Shown here piece by piece: positions 46,255 through 55,779 of a stretch of 64,000 nucleotides of DNA. The position numbers and the translations under genes are program-made. Location of the stretch: positions 871,922-935,921 of the forward strand of contig JAAOMT010000602.1 in NCBI GenBank assembly GCA_016748015.1, written 5' to 3'. Under the pieces are notes generated by a model that did no database searches, had not been told where the DNA came from, and saw nothing but the letters and a program-made list of their open reading frames with translations. How positions within the stretch are numbered: the stretch's first letter is position 1; the number at the start of each line of letters is the position of its first letter. This DNA is from Geosiphon pyriformis (Eukaryota; Glomeromycota; Glomeromycetes; Archaeosporales; Geosiphonaceae).

Positions 46255-46962
46255 ATTATAATTATTCTTCGAAATATTCAACAAATATTCCAAAAATTAA
46301 TGTTAATCTTAAAAACACTTCCTGACTTATCCATAATGATTAATGGAAGTCAAATTAATTACATTCAGAAAGAGACTATAGCTCCAGTAGTAAATAATTC
46401 TCAGAATTATTACTCTTATAAAAAAACAAGAAGTTACTCTGGAAATCAATTACCAGAACTTTTGAAACAAGCACTAAAAAAAAACTTTTTAATTGCCCCT
46501 ATTAACATTCTACCAAATGCTACAATCTAACAAAAACTTCTACTATTTCTTAATGAACAGAACAATAATCATACCTTTATCTATAGATATTTTCATATTG
46601 GAAAAACACTTTATGAACGAAAATTGGAACTTGAAACAACAAACATCACCCCTAAAGCTATATAAAAACAAATTTACAATAAATTTAAGACAGCAGCTAG
46701 ACCAACAAACACTTACTACAAACTTAAAGCAGCATTTAGACTCTATAATTTATTCAATACTTGTCAAAACGTCTTACAAAATCTAATACTTTATCCAATA
46801 AAAATACAATATATTTAAAAGCTCACAAAACTGAAATTTCAACAATTTTCAGACCAAATTACTTCAATTATTTTGGACCACTATCTTGATATCACAGATA
46901 GTGCTTGGATTTTGACAGAGCTCAATCTTGAGAAGAAAATTATGTTACCAGTAGAATTTTAA
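46255..46962 (+). pseudogene. Gypsy-C ORF3
   Basis: The expected ATG is ATA. The recognisable stretch 46,300-46,530 (LKTLPDLSIMINGSQINYIQ, NQLPELLKQALKKNFLI) continues with YKLKAAFRLYNLFNTCQNVL and LKFQQFSDQITSIILDHYL. It stops at TAA about 20 nt into the 3' LTR, as in B and E. Confidence 0.65.
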
Positions 46963-47037
46963 TTATTAATTAACATGAAATTACTCTTATAATTTCTATT
47001 TATAATTAGCATATATTATTATTATTTTAATTATTAC
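46943..47037 (+). repeat. Gypsy-C 3' LTR, first 95 bp
   Basis: TGTTACCAGTAGAATTTTAA through ATTTTAATTATTAC, matching the start of the Gypsy-C 5' LTR, then replaced abruptly by the family I LTR start at 47,038. Confidence 0.85.
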
Positions 47038-47876
47038 TGTTACTCATAAAAATATAGAAAACATATCAGCATAGTTATTAGCCAATCAGAAGTAGACATA
47101 GTAAATGTAGAATTTTAGGATTTCTCTTAGAGGAATTGCAGAATTTTAGAAATTGCAGGATTCTCACATGAGGAATTACAGGATTTCAGAATTCCAGGAT
47201 TCTTCTCAATGGAATTACAGGATTCCAGAAATTCAAGAATTCTTGTCGTAAAGAATTGAGGAATTAAGAAATCTCAATTATGTATATATAGCAGTAGTGT
47301 TAAAAGCTGAAAAGACAGACCTCTCCATTTGATTTTATTTAGACAATTTTCCAATTCACAATCATCAAACAAATAATTATTCAAATATCTAATTCTACTC
47401 TCCATTATTAACATCTCATGTTAATAATAATTGATATTTGACCACACTGGAACAATAGCTCTTGATTATGGCTATTGACAAAAACTAATCTGCACATTGC
47501 CTTGGCTTATTTTCTTATTTGCTTTATTTCTTTCTTTAATTTTATTGTTGTGTATTAATTAATTAAAAGCACTAGATTACTGATGTTAAGAATTGCCTAG
47601 TAAAAGACTCCTGCGAGTGGGTAGAGCATATAAAGCGAATTACAGATTACTTACCAGAGAATTGCTGGCCATCAAGCTGAGAGAAAAATTGACAGAATTA
47701 CGATTCTGGGAAGCTACAGATAAAACAACCATTGAATCTCTGTCTATTATACAAAGAACTCAATCAAAACCTTCAGATAAACAATATCTTCAGATCACCA
47801 TCCATGCAAATAGCTTTTGAGCACCAAGTTATGGGTTTGTTATTTGATTTGAGACTCCAAGTAATTATCTATAACA
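47038..47876 (+). repeat. Gypsy-D 5' LTR (family I)
   Basis: An 839-bp LTR from TGTTACTCATAAAAATATAG to CTATAACA. U3 has degenerate GAATTCCAGGATTC repeats (about 47,100-47,255). A TATATATAG sequence near 47,283 is a promoter candidate. Its insertion point is 95 bp into the 3' LTR of Gypsy-C. Confidence 0.88.
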
Positions 47877-47878
47877 TT

Positions 47879-47888
47879 TGGTGCTCCC
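47879..47888 (+). other. Gypsy-D primer binding site
   Basis: TGGTGCTCCC, 2 nt after the LTR. Confidence 0.7.
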
Positions 47889-47889
47889 T

Positions 47890-49704
47890 ATAAGGTATAA
47901 TCTTATAGAGAACCAACACCAACAAATAAATCAACAGTGGCAGAATCAGAAAATATAGGAGCAAATTATTTAGAATTTGCAAAATCTTTATTTTAACACT
48001 ATTGTCAACACTTGGGATTAATCCCGAATCACATATCAGTAGAATCAGCCTTCAACTTTTATGTCAATAAAAGAATTGTCTACTTATTAGGAACAGCAAC
48101 AAATACTAAATCAGCAAAAGAAACTTTTTACAATGAATTAATCCAAAACAGCAGCTTACCAACAAACTATAATTTTGCATCCATCATCACTGAGATTAAT
48201 AAAAAAATTGAACATCACACACAACAGAAATACCCAATCACCTACACAAGTAAAGGCAAAAGAAAACTACAAATACCAGCAGTAACACCTCAACATATCT
48301 AACCATTCACTTGGAAGAAACACAGAATTGAATCACCTACAAATCCATCATATCATTATACTCCTAGAAGCACTATCAATATTGCAGCAGCAGGTGCATC
48401 TACATCAAACATGACATCAACATTTAGATGATTCCAATTTTAAAGTAAACAAAGAAAAGAAGACTTATTAGGACCATATGGCACATATTTTGAAGGATTT
48501 AAATTATGATTACCAACACCATCAGGATTTCAATCACCACCACCTCAACCAGATTTCGGAATTGTAAGTCCTTGAGAAGTCACAGAATCAGAAGGAAAAC
48601 AAGAAGAAGAGGAAGAAGAATTTGAGGATTAGAAATTTACTTACCAAAACCTGATCCCAGAAAACCTGGAATTTGAAACCCTGAACATTCAAACTCTGAA
48701 ACATCTAAATCTAGAAAATCTGGAAATTGAAACTCCAAATAGTCAGACACTGCCAACTCAGAATAATCAAAACCCTGATCTAACTAACCAAACAAACTTA
48801 CCTCCAGTAATTGTCATCAATCAACCACCAATTAATCTAATAGCCGAATCCATACAACAACTGCTTCAACAGCCACCACAACAACCCAACTTAGACCCAA
48901 TGGCCTATTTACCAATTACAAAACTCAACAATTTTACCAGTGAAGAGGACAATGCTCAAGCATGGCTGAATGACATAGAAAAAGTAATTGCAGCCAACAG
49001 ATGGAATGACACCCGAGCAATGCAAGCCATTCCCTACTTTCTCAAGGATACTGCCAATTCATGGTATCAGAGCTTGATTAATAAACCACAAAACTTCAAT
49101 GCCTTCAAAGTGGAATTTTTAAGATACTTTAGCAACAATAACAGTATCAATCGCCTAGTTAATATATTTACCACTATGAAACAAGAAGAAACTAAAGCAG
49201 TTATTACTTACTTAGGATGCTTCCATAGAAATCTGCACCAAATCCAAGCAATTGACACCAACTATTTCACAGTGTCACAGATCCTCAACCAGTTTACCTG
49301 TGGCCTGTGCAGCAGTATCTTGCAACATGTATGTCTATTGCATCCAGGCACCCTTTAAGATGCAGTCACATGTGCCAGAGATTTCGAATCAGCTGAGTCA
49401 GAGGCCAACCATGTCCAAGCCATTAATCTAGTAATGAATAGATCATCTGAATTGGATTCCAAATTGGAAAAATTCAGAGAAACAATTAATCAGAAGATAG
49501 AGAAATACTTAGCTGACAATCACCCAATTTATTAGCTTTCTTAATGACATAATAATCAGGGAAATGTGAATTATTTCCAAAATCAGTCGCGTCCATCATT
49601 GTTAGCAATACCAAATTAGTCATGACAGCAAAAGATGCATGTCTGCTACAACTGTAGTAAGCAAGGCCATATCTGAGTCAATTGCCATACTTATAGCAAC
49701 CCAT
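47890..49704 (+). pseudogene. Gypsy-D gag, part before Gypsy-E
   Basis: N-terminal domain (SAFNFYVNKRIVYLL, ASIITEINKKIEHH) at 48,012-48,302, matching Gypsy-A. Next is a Pro/Glu-rich linker with an EEEEEEFED run near 48,610. The capsid core is clean at 48,900-49,358 (YLPITKLNNFTSEEDNAQAW, QAIPYFLKDTANSWYQSL, FKVEFLRYFSNNNSINRL). A helical segment follows (QAINLVMNRSSELDSKLEK), then the knuckle CYNCSKQGHI.VNC near 49,640-49,680, with a stop inside. Gypsy-E follows after CCAT. Confidence 0.85.
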
Positions 49705-50695
49705 TATTACCAGAGGTTTTTGGTCTCTTTTCTTGAATGTTGTAACTGTCTGTTGGTTGCAAATTCACGTTTTCTAGAAGTAGTTGAATCTCCAATAACT
49801 GAATTTATCTTCAAATTATCTCCTATAATTTGAACTGCTGGGCTTATAAGTGGAATGGCCAATTTCTTGCCAGTTACTTTATGTAGTTACATTGTAGTAA
49901 ACGTCAACTCTTTTTCAGGAATTGCTCATCTGGAAGCTCACTAAAAATGTGTAGTTACTTTGCTGTGAAAGTCAACTCTTCTACAGAAATCTCGTCTGTA
50001 GATTACCCTAATGATTATAATAAGAAAACAAAAAAAAAATAAAAGAAATGTAAAAGAAATAGAATTCTGTCAAGGGAAACATTTTCTATTCAGGCCTGGA
50101 GTCACTAACAGTTTTACTGAAATTGGTAGCTAATCAATTTCGAAATGTTAGTTGGGTTTTGGGGATTTTCCAAGTACAATAATTAAAGAATTTGGTTTTT
50201 TGAATTATTTAATATTTATTTCTTTTTGTGTATAGGAATAGTTTTAAAAGATAAATCTAAAGTAAGATATATTTTCCAGAAGAAAAAAGCTCTTCTTTTA
50301 TACAACTTGTTGTAATACTAGTCTATGAACTTGTACTTTTTCTCTTTGCTCAAATTTTGGCGAACTAAAGATACATTTTGATGAACTACAAGTTATTTTG
50401 CTGAACTATTGATTAATTTGGGTAAACTATTCATAATTTCGGCGAATTTCTTATAAATTTCGGCGAATTTCTGTAAATTTCGGCGAATTTTTGAATGTTA
50501 CAAAGTTCAGGGTATTGTGTAATTTGATCATCCTACTTTCTGTTATACTAATTAGATTATTTTAATTGAATCATAATATGTGATAATTGATTAAATAATA
50601 AATGATAATTTGAAATGATATTAATATACTAATGAATTATAGGAATTATAAGGGTAATTTTATGCTAATTAATAGCTAAAATTCTACTATTAACA
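49705..50695 (-). repeat. Gypsy-E 3' LTR (family II)
   Basis: A 991-bp LTR. On the plus strand it runs from TATTACCAGAGG (TG end mutated to TA) to ATTAACA. It has three TTTCGGCGAATTTCT-type units (about 50,435-50,495), one more than the 5' LTR, which explains the 21-bp length difference. Just beyond it on the right, TAATCTCCTCCTC is the minus-strand polypurine tract GAGGAGGAGATTA. Confidence 0.92.
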
Positions 50696-51383
50696 TAATC
50701 TCCTCCTCAAGACTGAGCTCTGTCAAAGTCCAAGCACTATCTGTAATATTGAGATAGTGATCTAAAATAATTGAAGTAATCTCTTCTGAAAATTGTTGAA
50801 ATTTCAGTTCTGTGAGTTTGCCAATGTATTGGACTTTCATTAGTTGCAGTATTAGATTTTGTAGAACATTTTCACAAGTATTAAACAAGTCATAGAGTCT
50901 AAGAGCTGCTCTAAGTTTGTAGCAAATGTTTGTTGGTCCCACTGCTGTTTTGAATTCATTGTGGATTTGTTTTTGTATAACTTCAAGAGTGAGATTTGTT
51001 GCTTCAAGTTCCAGTTTTCGTTCATAAAGTGTTTTTCCAATTTGAAAGTATTTATAGATAGGGGTGTGTTCATTGTTCTGTTCATTAAGTAATAGTAGAA
51101 GTTTATGTTGCATTGTAACATTTGGTGGAATGTCAATAGGGGTAATTAAAAGATTTTCTTCTAGTGCCTGCTTCAAAAGTCTTGGTAATCTATTCTCAAA
51201 GTGACTTCTTGTTTTTCTTCTATAGGGGTGATAGTTCTGTAAATGATTTGCTACTGGGGCTGTGGTTTTTTTCTGAATGTAATTAATTTGACTTCCATTG
51301 ATCGTTATAGATAAGTCAGGGAGTGTTTTCAAGGCTAACATTAATTTTTGGGATATTTGTTGAATATTTTGGAAAATAATCAT
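50676..51383 (-). CDS. Gypsy-E ORF3, intact, unknown function
   Basis: An uninterrupted frame of 235 codons from ATG at 51,383, downstream of integrase. The stop lies 20 nt inside the 3' LTR (LTR edge 50,695). Notable segments are LMLALKTLPDLSITINGS, YRRKTRSHFENRLPRLLKQ (basic), IGKTLYERKLELEATNLT and YKLRAALRLYDLFNTCENVL (helical), then LKFQQFSEEITSIILDHYL and an acidic C-terminus (LSLEEEIML). It is probably all-helical, with no signal peptide, transmembrane segment or Cys cluster, so not an envelope. Homologous decayed frames occur at the same place in B, C and A. It could be an accessory nucleic-acid-binding or assembly factor, which is speculation. Confidence 0.75.
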   Translation of the reverse strand: MIIFQNIQQISQKLMLALKTLPDLSITINGSQINYIQKKTTAPVANHLQNYHPYRRKTRSHFENRLPRLLKQALEENLLITPIDIPPNVTMQHKLLLLLNEQNNEHTPIYKYFQIGKTLYERKLELEATNLTLEVIQKQIHNEFKTAVGPTNICYKLRAALRLYDLFNTCENVLQNLILQLMKVQYIGKLTELKFQQFSEEITSIILDHYLNITDSAWTLTELSLEEEIMLIVEF

Positions 51384-51525
51384 GATAAAATTGACTAATT
51401 ATGAAAAGAGAGAATAAAGAAAATTATTTTTGGATATGGGGTTTTTATTTGTTTTTGGGTTTGAGTGTTTTGTAATTATTTACTATTTTTGTCTTTGTGT
51501 TTTTATTAGAGAATTATTGTAAAAT

Positions 51526-52911
51526 TTAAGTGTTTAAGTTTGGTTGTTGTTCTATTATAATTATTGGTTCTAAATTTCGGGGAATATCTTCAAGATTAAT
51601 TAAAAGGGAATGTGTACCAATTTGTGGAATTAATGGTTCAGAATTGTTTCTGGAATGATAGTGTTTCAATTTGTCTCCATATGCAACTTTTGCTAATATT
51701 TTGTCATCAAGTCTTAACTTATATGATCCATTGCCTAGAATTTTGTGAATATAAAATGGTTCATCCCATTTGTTTTCAAATTTCTCACTCCATTGTTTTT
51801 CAGCCTTAGTTCTGTATAAGAGAACTTTATTTCCAACTTTAAATTCGTTGGTAATAGGTGGTAATTTATTGTTATGTCTTTTTTTTTGTTGAGCTTGAAA
51901 ATGTTCAATATGAGTTGCTGCTATTCTTCTTTTTCCTTCCAGTGTACTAAGAAGAGTGTAGGCTCTTTTTTGGAGTGTTTCTTGAAAGTTTTCTTTATTA
52001 ATTGGTTGCACAGGGTATGTTTCTACTGTGAAATTAATTGGTAATGTTGCTGTCCTTCCATAAGTTAAATCAAATGGTGTGTGTTTTGTAGTATTTTGTT
52101 TTAGTGTTCTGTATGCTAGTAACACTAATGGAATAAAGATATTCCATTTCTGTTCAAAGTCTGTTAAGACTTTGGCTAGAGATTCACACAATGTTCTGTT
52201 GAAACGTTCTACAAGTTTATTTGTTTGAGGATAATAAGGTAATAATAGAGATCTTTTGACATTGAATTGTTCACAAATTTCATGTATCAAGTTGTTCACA
52301 AAATGTGTTCTTTGATCAGATAAGAGTTCAATTGGGCATCTATGTCTACAAATAATGTCTTCATAGATGAAATTTGCTACTGATTTTGCATCTGCTCTTT
52401 GGATGGCTCTGGCTTCAGACCATTTGGTAAGATAATCCACTGCAACTGCAATATAATGATTTCCTTGGGTTGTGATAGGTAATGGTCTGACTAAATTAAT
52501 TCCAACTCTGTCAAAAGGTTGTCCAACTTTGATTGGATTTAGAGGTTCTGTGAGGTGGGTTTCTCCTCTTCTTTGACAATTATCACAAAATTCTATATAT
52601 TGTCAAATGTTTTTTTACATGTGGGGCCAAAAATAATGTTCAAGGGTTCTTTAAATTGTTCTTTCTTTTCCCAAATGTGCTGAAGATGGGTCTGTGTACA
52701 TGTTGTATAAAATTGTTTTTTTTTCATTCTCTTGTACTAATCTGAGTGGCTGGTTTGGTTTTCTGTGATTTTTATAATAGATTTTGTTCTGGTGTATAAA
52801 ATATTGTTTTGATTGGTGTTGTAAGTGGTGTTTTTCACTTGGAGACCAGTTTTTTGGCATAGTAAGAGTCTCCAAATAATTTTTAAGATTGCTGTAGCTT
52901 CTGAGATCCAT
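51526..52911 (-). pseudogene. Gypsy-E integrase
   Basis: The N-terminal part is clean at 52,911-52,651 (NLKNYLETLTMPKNW, SSAHLGKERTI), then a TAA at a Gln codon before RTLEHYFW and FCDNCQRR (HHCC). The catalytic core and C-terminus form a clean frame 52,440-51,526 (304 codons), with Asp in VDYLTKWSEARAI, Asp in LLSDQRTHFVNN and Glu in KLVERFNRTL. The GPY/F-like module reads DEPFYIHKILGNGSYKLRL (Gly is Glu). All three DDE residues survive. Stops lie only in the zinc-binding part and the linker to the core. Confidence 0.88.
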
Positions 52912-52968
52912 TCTTGTTTGGTTATTTTGTTGGTAAGTTGGTAAGTTGTGATGGAATTGTTGTTGGTA

Positions 52969-53560
52969 TTAATCTTGTCTCATTCTTGAGAGGCTATCAA
53001 CATTAGTATGTAGTTTTCCTGGTTTGTGGTGTACAATATATCTGTAGTCTGCTAAGAAGTCATTCCATCGAAACTGTTTAGCACTTTGTTTAGTTTTCTT
53101 TTTATTGAGCCATTTGTGGCCAATGTTGTTCATTATTATGTCAAATTCTTTTCCATTCTTTAGATATTGTTGAAAATGTTTAAGAGCCCAAATAACTACA
53201 GCAGCTTCTAATTCAGTTGAGTCATATTTGAGTTCTGTTGGCTTGAGTGTTCTACTGGCATAGGCAATAACTTGTTCTTGGCTATTTTTATTCAATTGTG
53301 ATAAGATGGCACCAAATGCTATGTGTGAGGCATCAGTGGCTAATTGGAATCGTTTGTTGAAGTCTGAATAAGCAAGAACTGGGGCTGTTGTCAATTTTGT
53401 TTTGAGAATTTCAAAAGCTTTTTGTTGTTCTTTAGTCCATTTGTATGGTACGTTTTTGTTGGTAAGATAATTGAGTGGTTTGGCAATTTCTGAGAATTCT
53501 TTTATGAATTTTTGATAGTAAGAGACTAATTCCACAAATCCTCTTAGTTCTGTAGTATTT
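52969..53560 (-). pseudogene. Gypsy-E RT thumb/connection and RNase H
   Basis: A clean frame from the adapter junction to 52,969. It begins with NTTELRGFVELVSYYQKFIK (RT connection), then YKWTKEQQKAFEILKTKLTT, FQLATDASHIAFGAILSQL (RNase H with catalytic Asp intact), VIAYASRTLKPTELKYD, ELEAAVVIWALKHF (Glu) and YIVHHKPGKLHTNVDSLSRM. A conceptual translation starting MCIRDR is not natural: those six codons come from the adapter at 53,561-53,579. The polymerase core upstream is absent. Confidence 0.87.
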
Positions 53561-53579
53561 CTGTCTCTTATACACATCT
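53561..53579. other. Tn5 mosaic-end (Nextera adapter) sequence, assembly artefact
   Basis: CTGTCTCTTATACACATCT is a perfect 19-bp Tn5 mosaic end as used in tagmentation libraries; its reverse complement translates to the well-known contaminant peptide MCIRDR. It lies exactly between Gypsy-E sequence equivalent to Gypsy-B position 26,646 and sequence equivalent to 27,465, where about 818 bp of RT are missing. Most likely an untrimmed adapter or a chimeric join, not biology. Confidence 0.95.
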
Positions 53580-53581
53580 GA

Positions 53582-54014
53582 TTCGAGAGAGTTTTTCTTC
53601 TAACAAGTGGTAGTTTTCAGTAATGGGAATGATATTTGGATTTGGGAGTAGAGTGTGCTTTACAATTTCGATGAAATTAGAGACAATTTGAGGGTTTTCA
53701 TCTTGAAAGATATTGCTGTATATGATTCCAATTTCTAATTTGTTTAATAAAACAATAGGGTAATTATTGGGATTGTAGAATATAACTCGAAATTTTTTCA
53801 TTCTTTTGGAAATATAAACGTTTGGAATTGATATTTCATGCTTCAAACAGATTTGTTTATTGGATTCAAAGATTTGTTGTGTAGTGGTGGGTTTTGAGCA
53901 AGTGTAAATTTCATGATGTTTTCCAAAAGGTGAAATGGTAATTGGCTGAAGAAGTTAAAAAATCTGGTGAGATTCATTTTGTGTATTAAAAACTATGTTT
54001 ACTGAGACTGTAAA
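53582..54014 (-). pseudogene. Gypsy-E linker between dUTPase and RT
   Basis: A clean stretch 53,846-53,582 (ISIPNVYISKRMKKFRVIFY, NYPIVLLNKLEIGIIYSN, TENYHLLEEKLS) ends abruptly at the adapter. Upstream on the minus strand, 54,014-53,847 has stops at Gln/Arg positions. The beta-rich pattern is shared by all copies and precedes the RT fingers. The function is structural or unknown. Confidence 0.7.
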
Positions 54015-54583
54015 TCATCCAGTTGAACCAAAACCTTGAGTTCCTTTTTCACTTTTTCCCAATTGTTCTCTGTTGTTTACTGATTGTAAACCCGAAATGT
54101 TGATTAAGGGTAAGTAAATTGCTTGAGCAATTTTTTCAGCATGTTCAATTTTGAATAGTTTGTCTGTCTCATTCTGTAACATGATGGTAATGTCTCTAGT
54201 GTATCTTGCATCTATAACTCCTCCTCTAATATTGATTTCTTTGCTCGCCAATGATGATCTGGAAGCAATTTGAACCATTGCTCTTGGTGGAATTTTGAGA
54301 ACAATTTTGAGATTGATTTTTGTCAAAGACTTTGGTTGGAGAATCAAAGTATCTTTTTCTGGGTATCTTAGGTCATATCCAGCATCAATTTCGTGTGCTT
54401 TTTCTGGTCTGATTCCTTGGCCATGGTTGTCAAAATATTTAAGTTGTAGAGGTGGTTGCTTTTCAAGAAAATAGATGGGAGTGGTTGATAGTTCTTTTAC
54501 TATTTCAGATACTCCAAATTCGATTTCATTTTCATCATTCTCATTTGACAGAGGAATGCTAAGAGCATAACATTCTAAACACT
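54015..54583 (-). pseudogene. Gypsy-E dUTPase domain
   Basis: Stop-free over about 190 codons on the minus strand, with all five dUTPase motifs: motif 1 IDAGYDLRYP (near 54,390), motif 2 ASRSSLASKEI (expected KGI, Gly is Glu), motif 3 GGVIDARYTRDI (expected YTGDI, Gly is Arg), motif 4 AEKIAQAIYLPL and motif 5 TQGFGSTG just before a TGA. The Tyr of motif 3 and the Asp of motif 1, which contact deoxyuridine and the catalytic water in this family, are kept. It is the most nearly intact dUTPase in the window. It is fused in the pol frame downstream of Cys module 2. Confidence 0.87.
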
Positions 54584-55319
54584 ATTGGTCATCACAAGGC
54601 ATAACACATTCTTCACACAATTGAATGTTTATTGGCTCTAATCATTGAACTTGAGCTTCTTTGGTCGGATATGTGTGGCTTGCAATTTGGTGGTAGGTTT
54701 CTACTTCATCTTCATAATCAAATCCAGCTAATTCTATGGTATACTCAATATATTCAGCTTCTTTCATTTGGCAGACATCTTTTTGGGTGGCTCCATTGAT
54801 CAATGCCATTGCTAAGTCAAAAATCATTTCAGCATCATGAGGGTAGTGGTAAAGTTTATTGAAAGCACTGTTGTATGCTGTATCAAATAGTGTTCCTCTT
54901 CTGACTTTTTCCGAAATTGATAGAGCATATTGACAGATTTGATCACATACTCCTTTTTTTATTGCTACATTAATTCAATTGCATTCTTCTGGTAGCATTT
55001 CTCCACATGTAAGGCAAGATGTGTTGTCTTATTTTCCACTTCTTTTTAGAGATCCAAATTGTTCTCTATGGCATGCTTTGCAAAAGTAACAGATACAAGT
55101 TTCATATTCCTCTTCTGGAGAAATACATGCTCCCATTGATGAAAGTTTTTTGTTGCAATCTTTGTATTTGAGTGGAATATACGATGGTTGTTTCCATGGT
55201 TCTGGTGTAGAATATCTAACTTTCTTCCATCCCCTTGATTCTTCAAAAATCTCTTGTTTGGTTTTTTCAGCCCAATTGGATGTTGATTCAAGAGCCATGT
55301 AGGTTTCAGTAAGTGGCAT
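54584..55319 (-). pseudogene. Gypsy-E Cys-rich modules around a helical segment
   Basis: Module 1 (CNKKLSSMGACISPEEEYETC, CYFCKACHREQFG, then DNTSCLTCGEMLPEECN) and GVCDQICQYAL are followed by the helical segment (MIFDLAMALINGATQKD) in the clean stretch 54,827-54,642. Module 2 reads LCEECVMPCDDQ.CLECYAL, with a TAG at the Trp. Cys spacing matches Gypsy-B, so the pattern is conserved across independently decaying copies. Confidence 0.7.
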
Positions 55320-55393
55320 TTCTTTTTCCTCTTCAAATTCAAATACTGGAGCTTTTTCTGATTGTTTGTTAAAGGTATTACAGGTTGCAGGTA

Positions 55394-55741
55394 CTATGGT
55401 ATATTGTCCTTGGTATGAGATTTAAGTTCTTGAGTTTCCCAGTTCAGGTTTGCATTGGCCTTGAGAAGCCAATTATTTCTGACTAGAGCTTGGTATTGGG
55501 GTGCATCCATAACAAGAACTTTAACTGGAATGGTGATTCCATCAATTGAAAAAGAGAAATCATTAATTTTTCCTACTGGAGTCTTCTTCATACCATCAGC
55601 TGTGACAATAATTGTTTGAGCTGGTCTGTCTACATTTCGTTTGAGTTGTTGCATCAGCTGGTAAGTGATGATACTTCCAGCTGATCCACTATTTAAGATT
55701 AAGAGAATGAGTTTTCCTTCCACTGTAGTTTCTGTGTACAT
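55394..55741 (-). pseudogene. Gypsy-E aspartic protease
   Basis: A clean frame of 115 codons: MYTETTVEGKLILLILNSGS has N-S-G in place of catalytic D-S-G (G-to-A change). GSIITYQLMQQLKRNVDRPA, TIIVTADGMKKTPVGKINDF, VLVMDAPQYQALVRNNW and NLNWETQELKSH follow. Inactive by the Asp loss. Confidence 0.87.
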
Positions 55742-55779
55742 GGCAGTAATTGCTTTCTGTTTATTGACTGCTGCATTAC

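Larger units (their letters stand above)
38108..47037 (+). mobile_element. Gypsy-C, family II, 3' LTR cut by Gypsy-D
   Basis: Family II element inserted in LINE-iv ORF2 (left flank TCAT). It has a 975-bp 5' LTR, the full internal region and the first 95 bp of the 3' LTR (46,943-47,037), where Gypsy-D inserted. The rest of the 3' LTR must lie beyond the window. It is more decayed than B, with many stops, a small deletion in the dUTPase and a truncated GPY/F region. The gene order is the same as in B. Confidence 0.9.

Noticed and set aside
50676-51383. ORF3 as an env gene (an endogenous retrovirus)
   Set aside because: No signal peptide, furin-like site or transmembrane helix is visible; only the position is env-like.
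52969-53577. A protein starting MCIRDR fused to RNase H
   Set aside because: The N-terminus is the translation of the Tn5 mosaic-end adapter, not a natural start.
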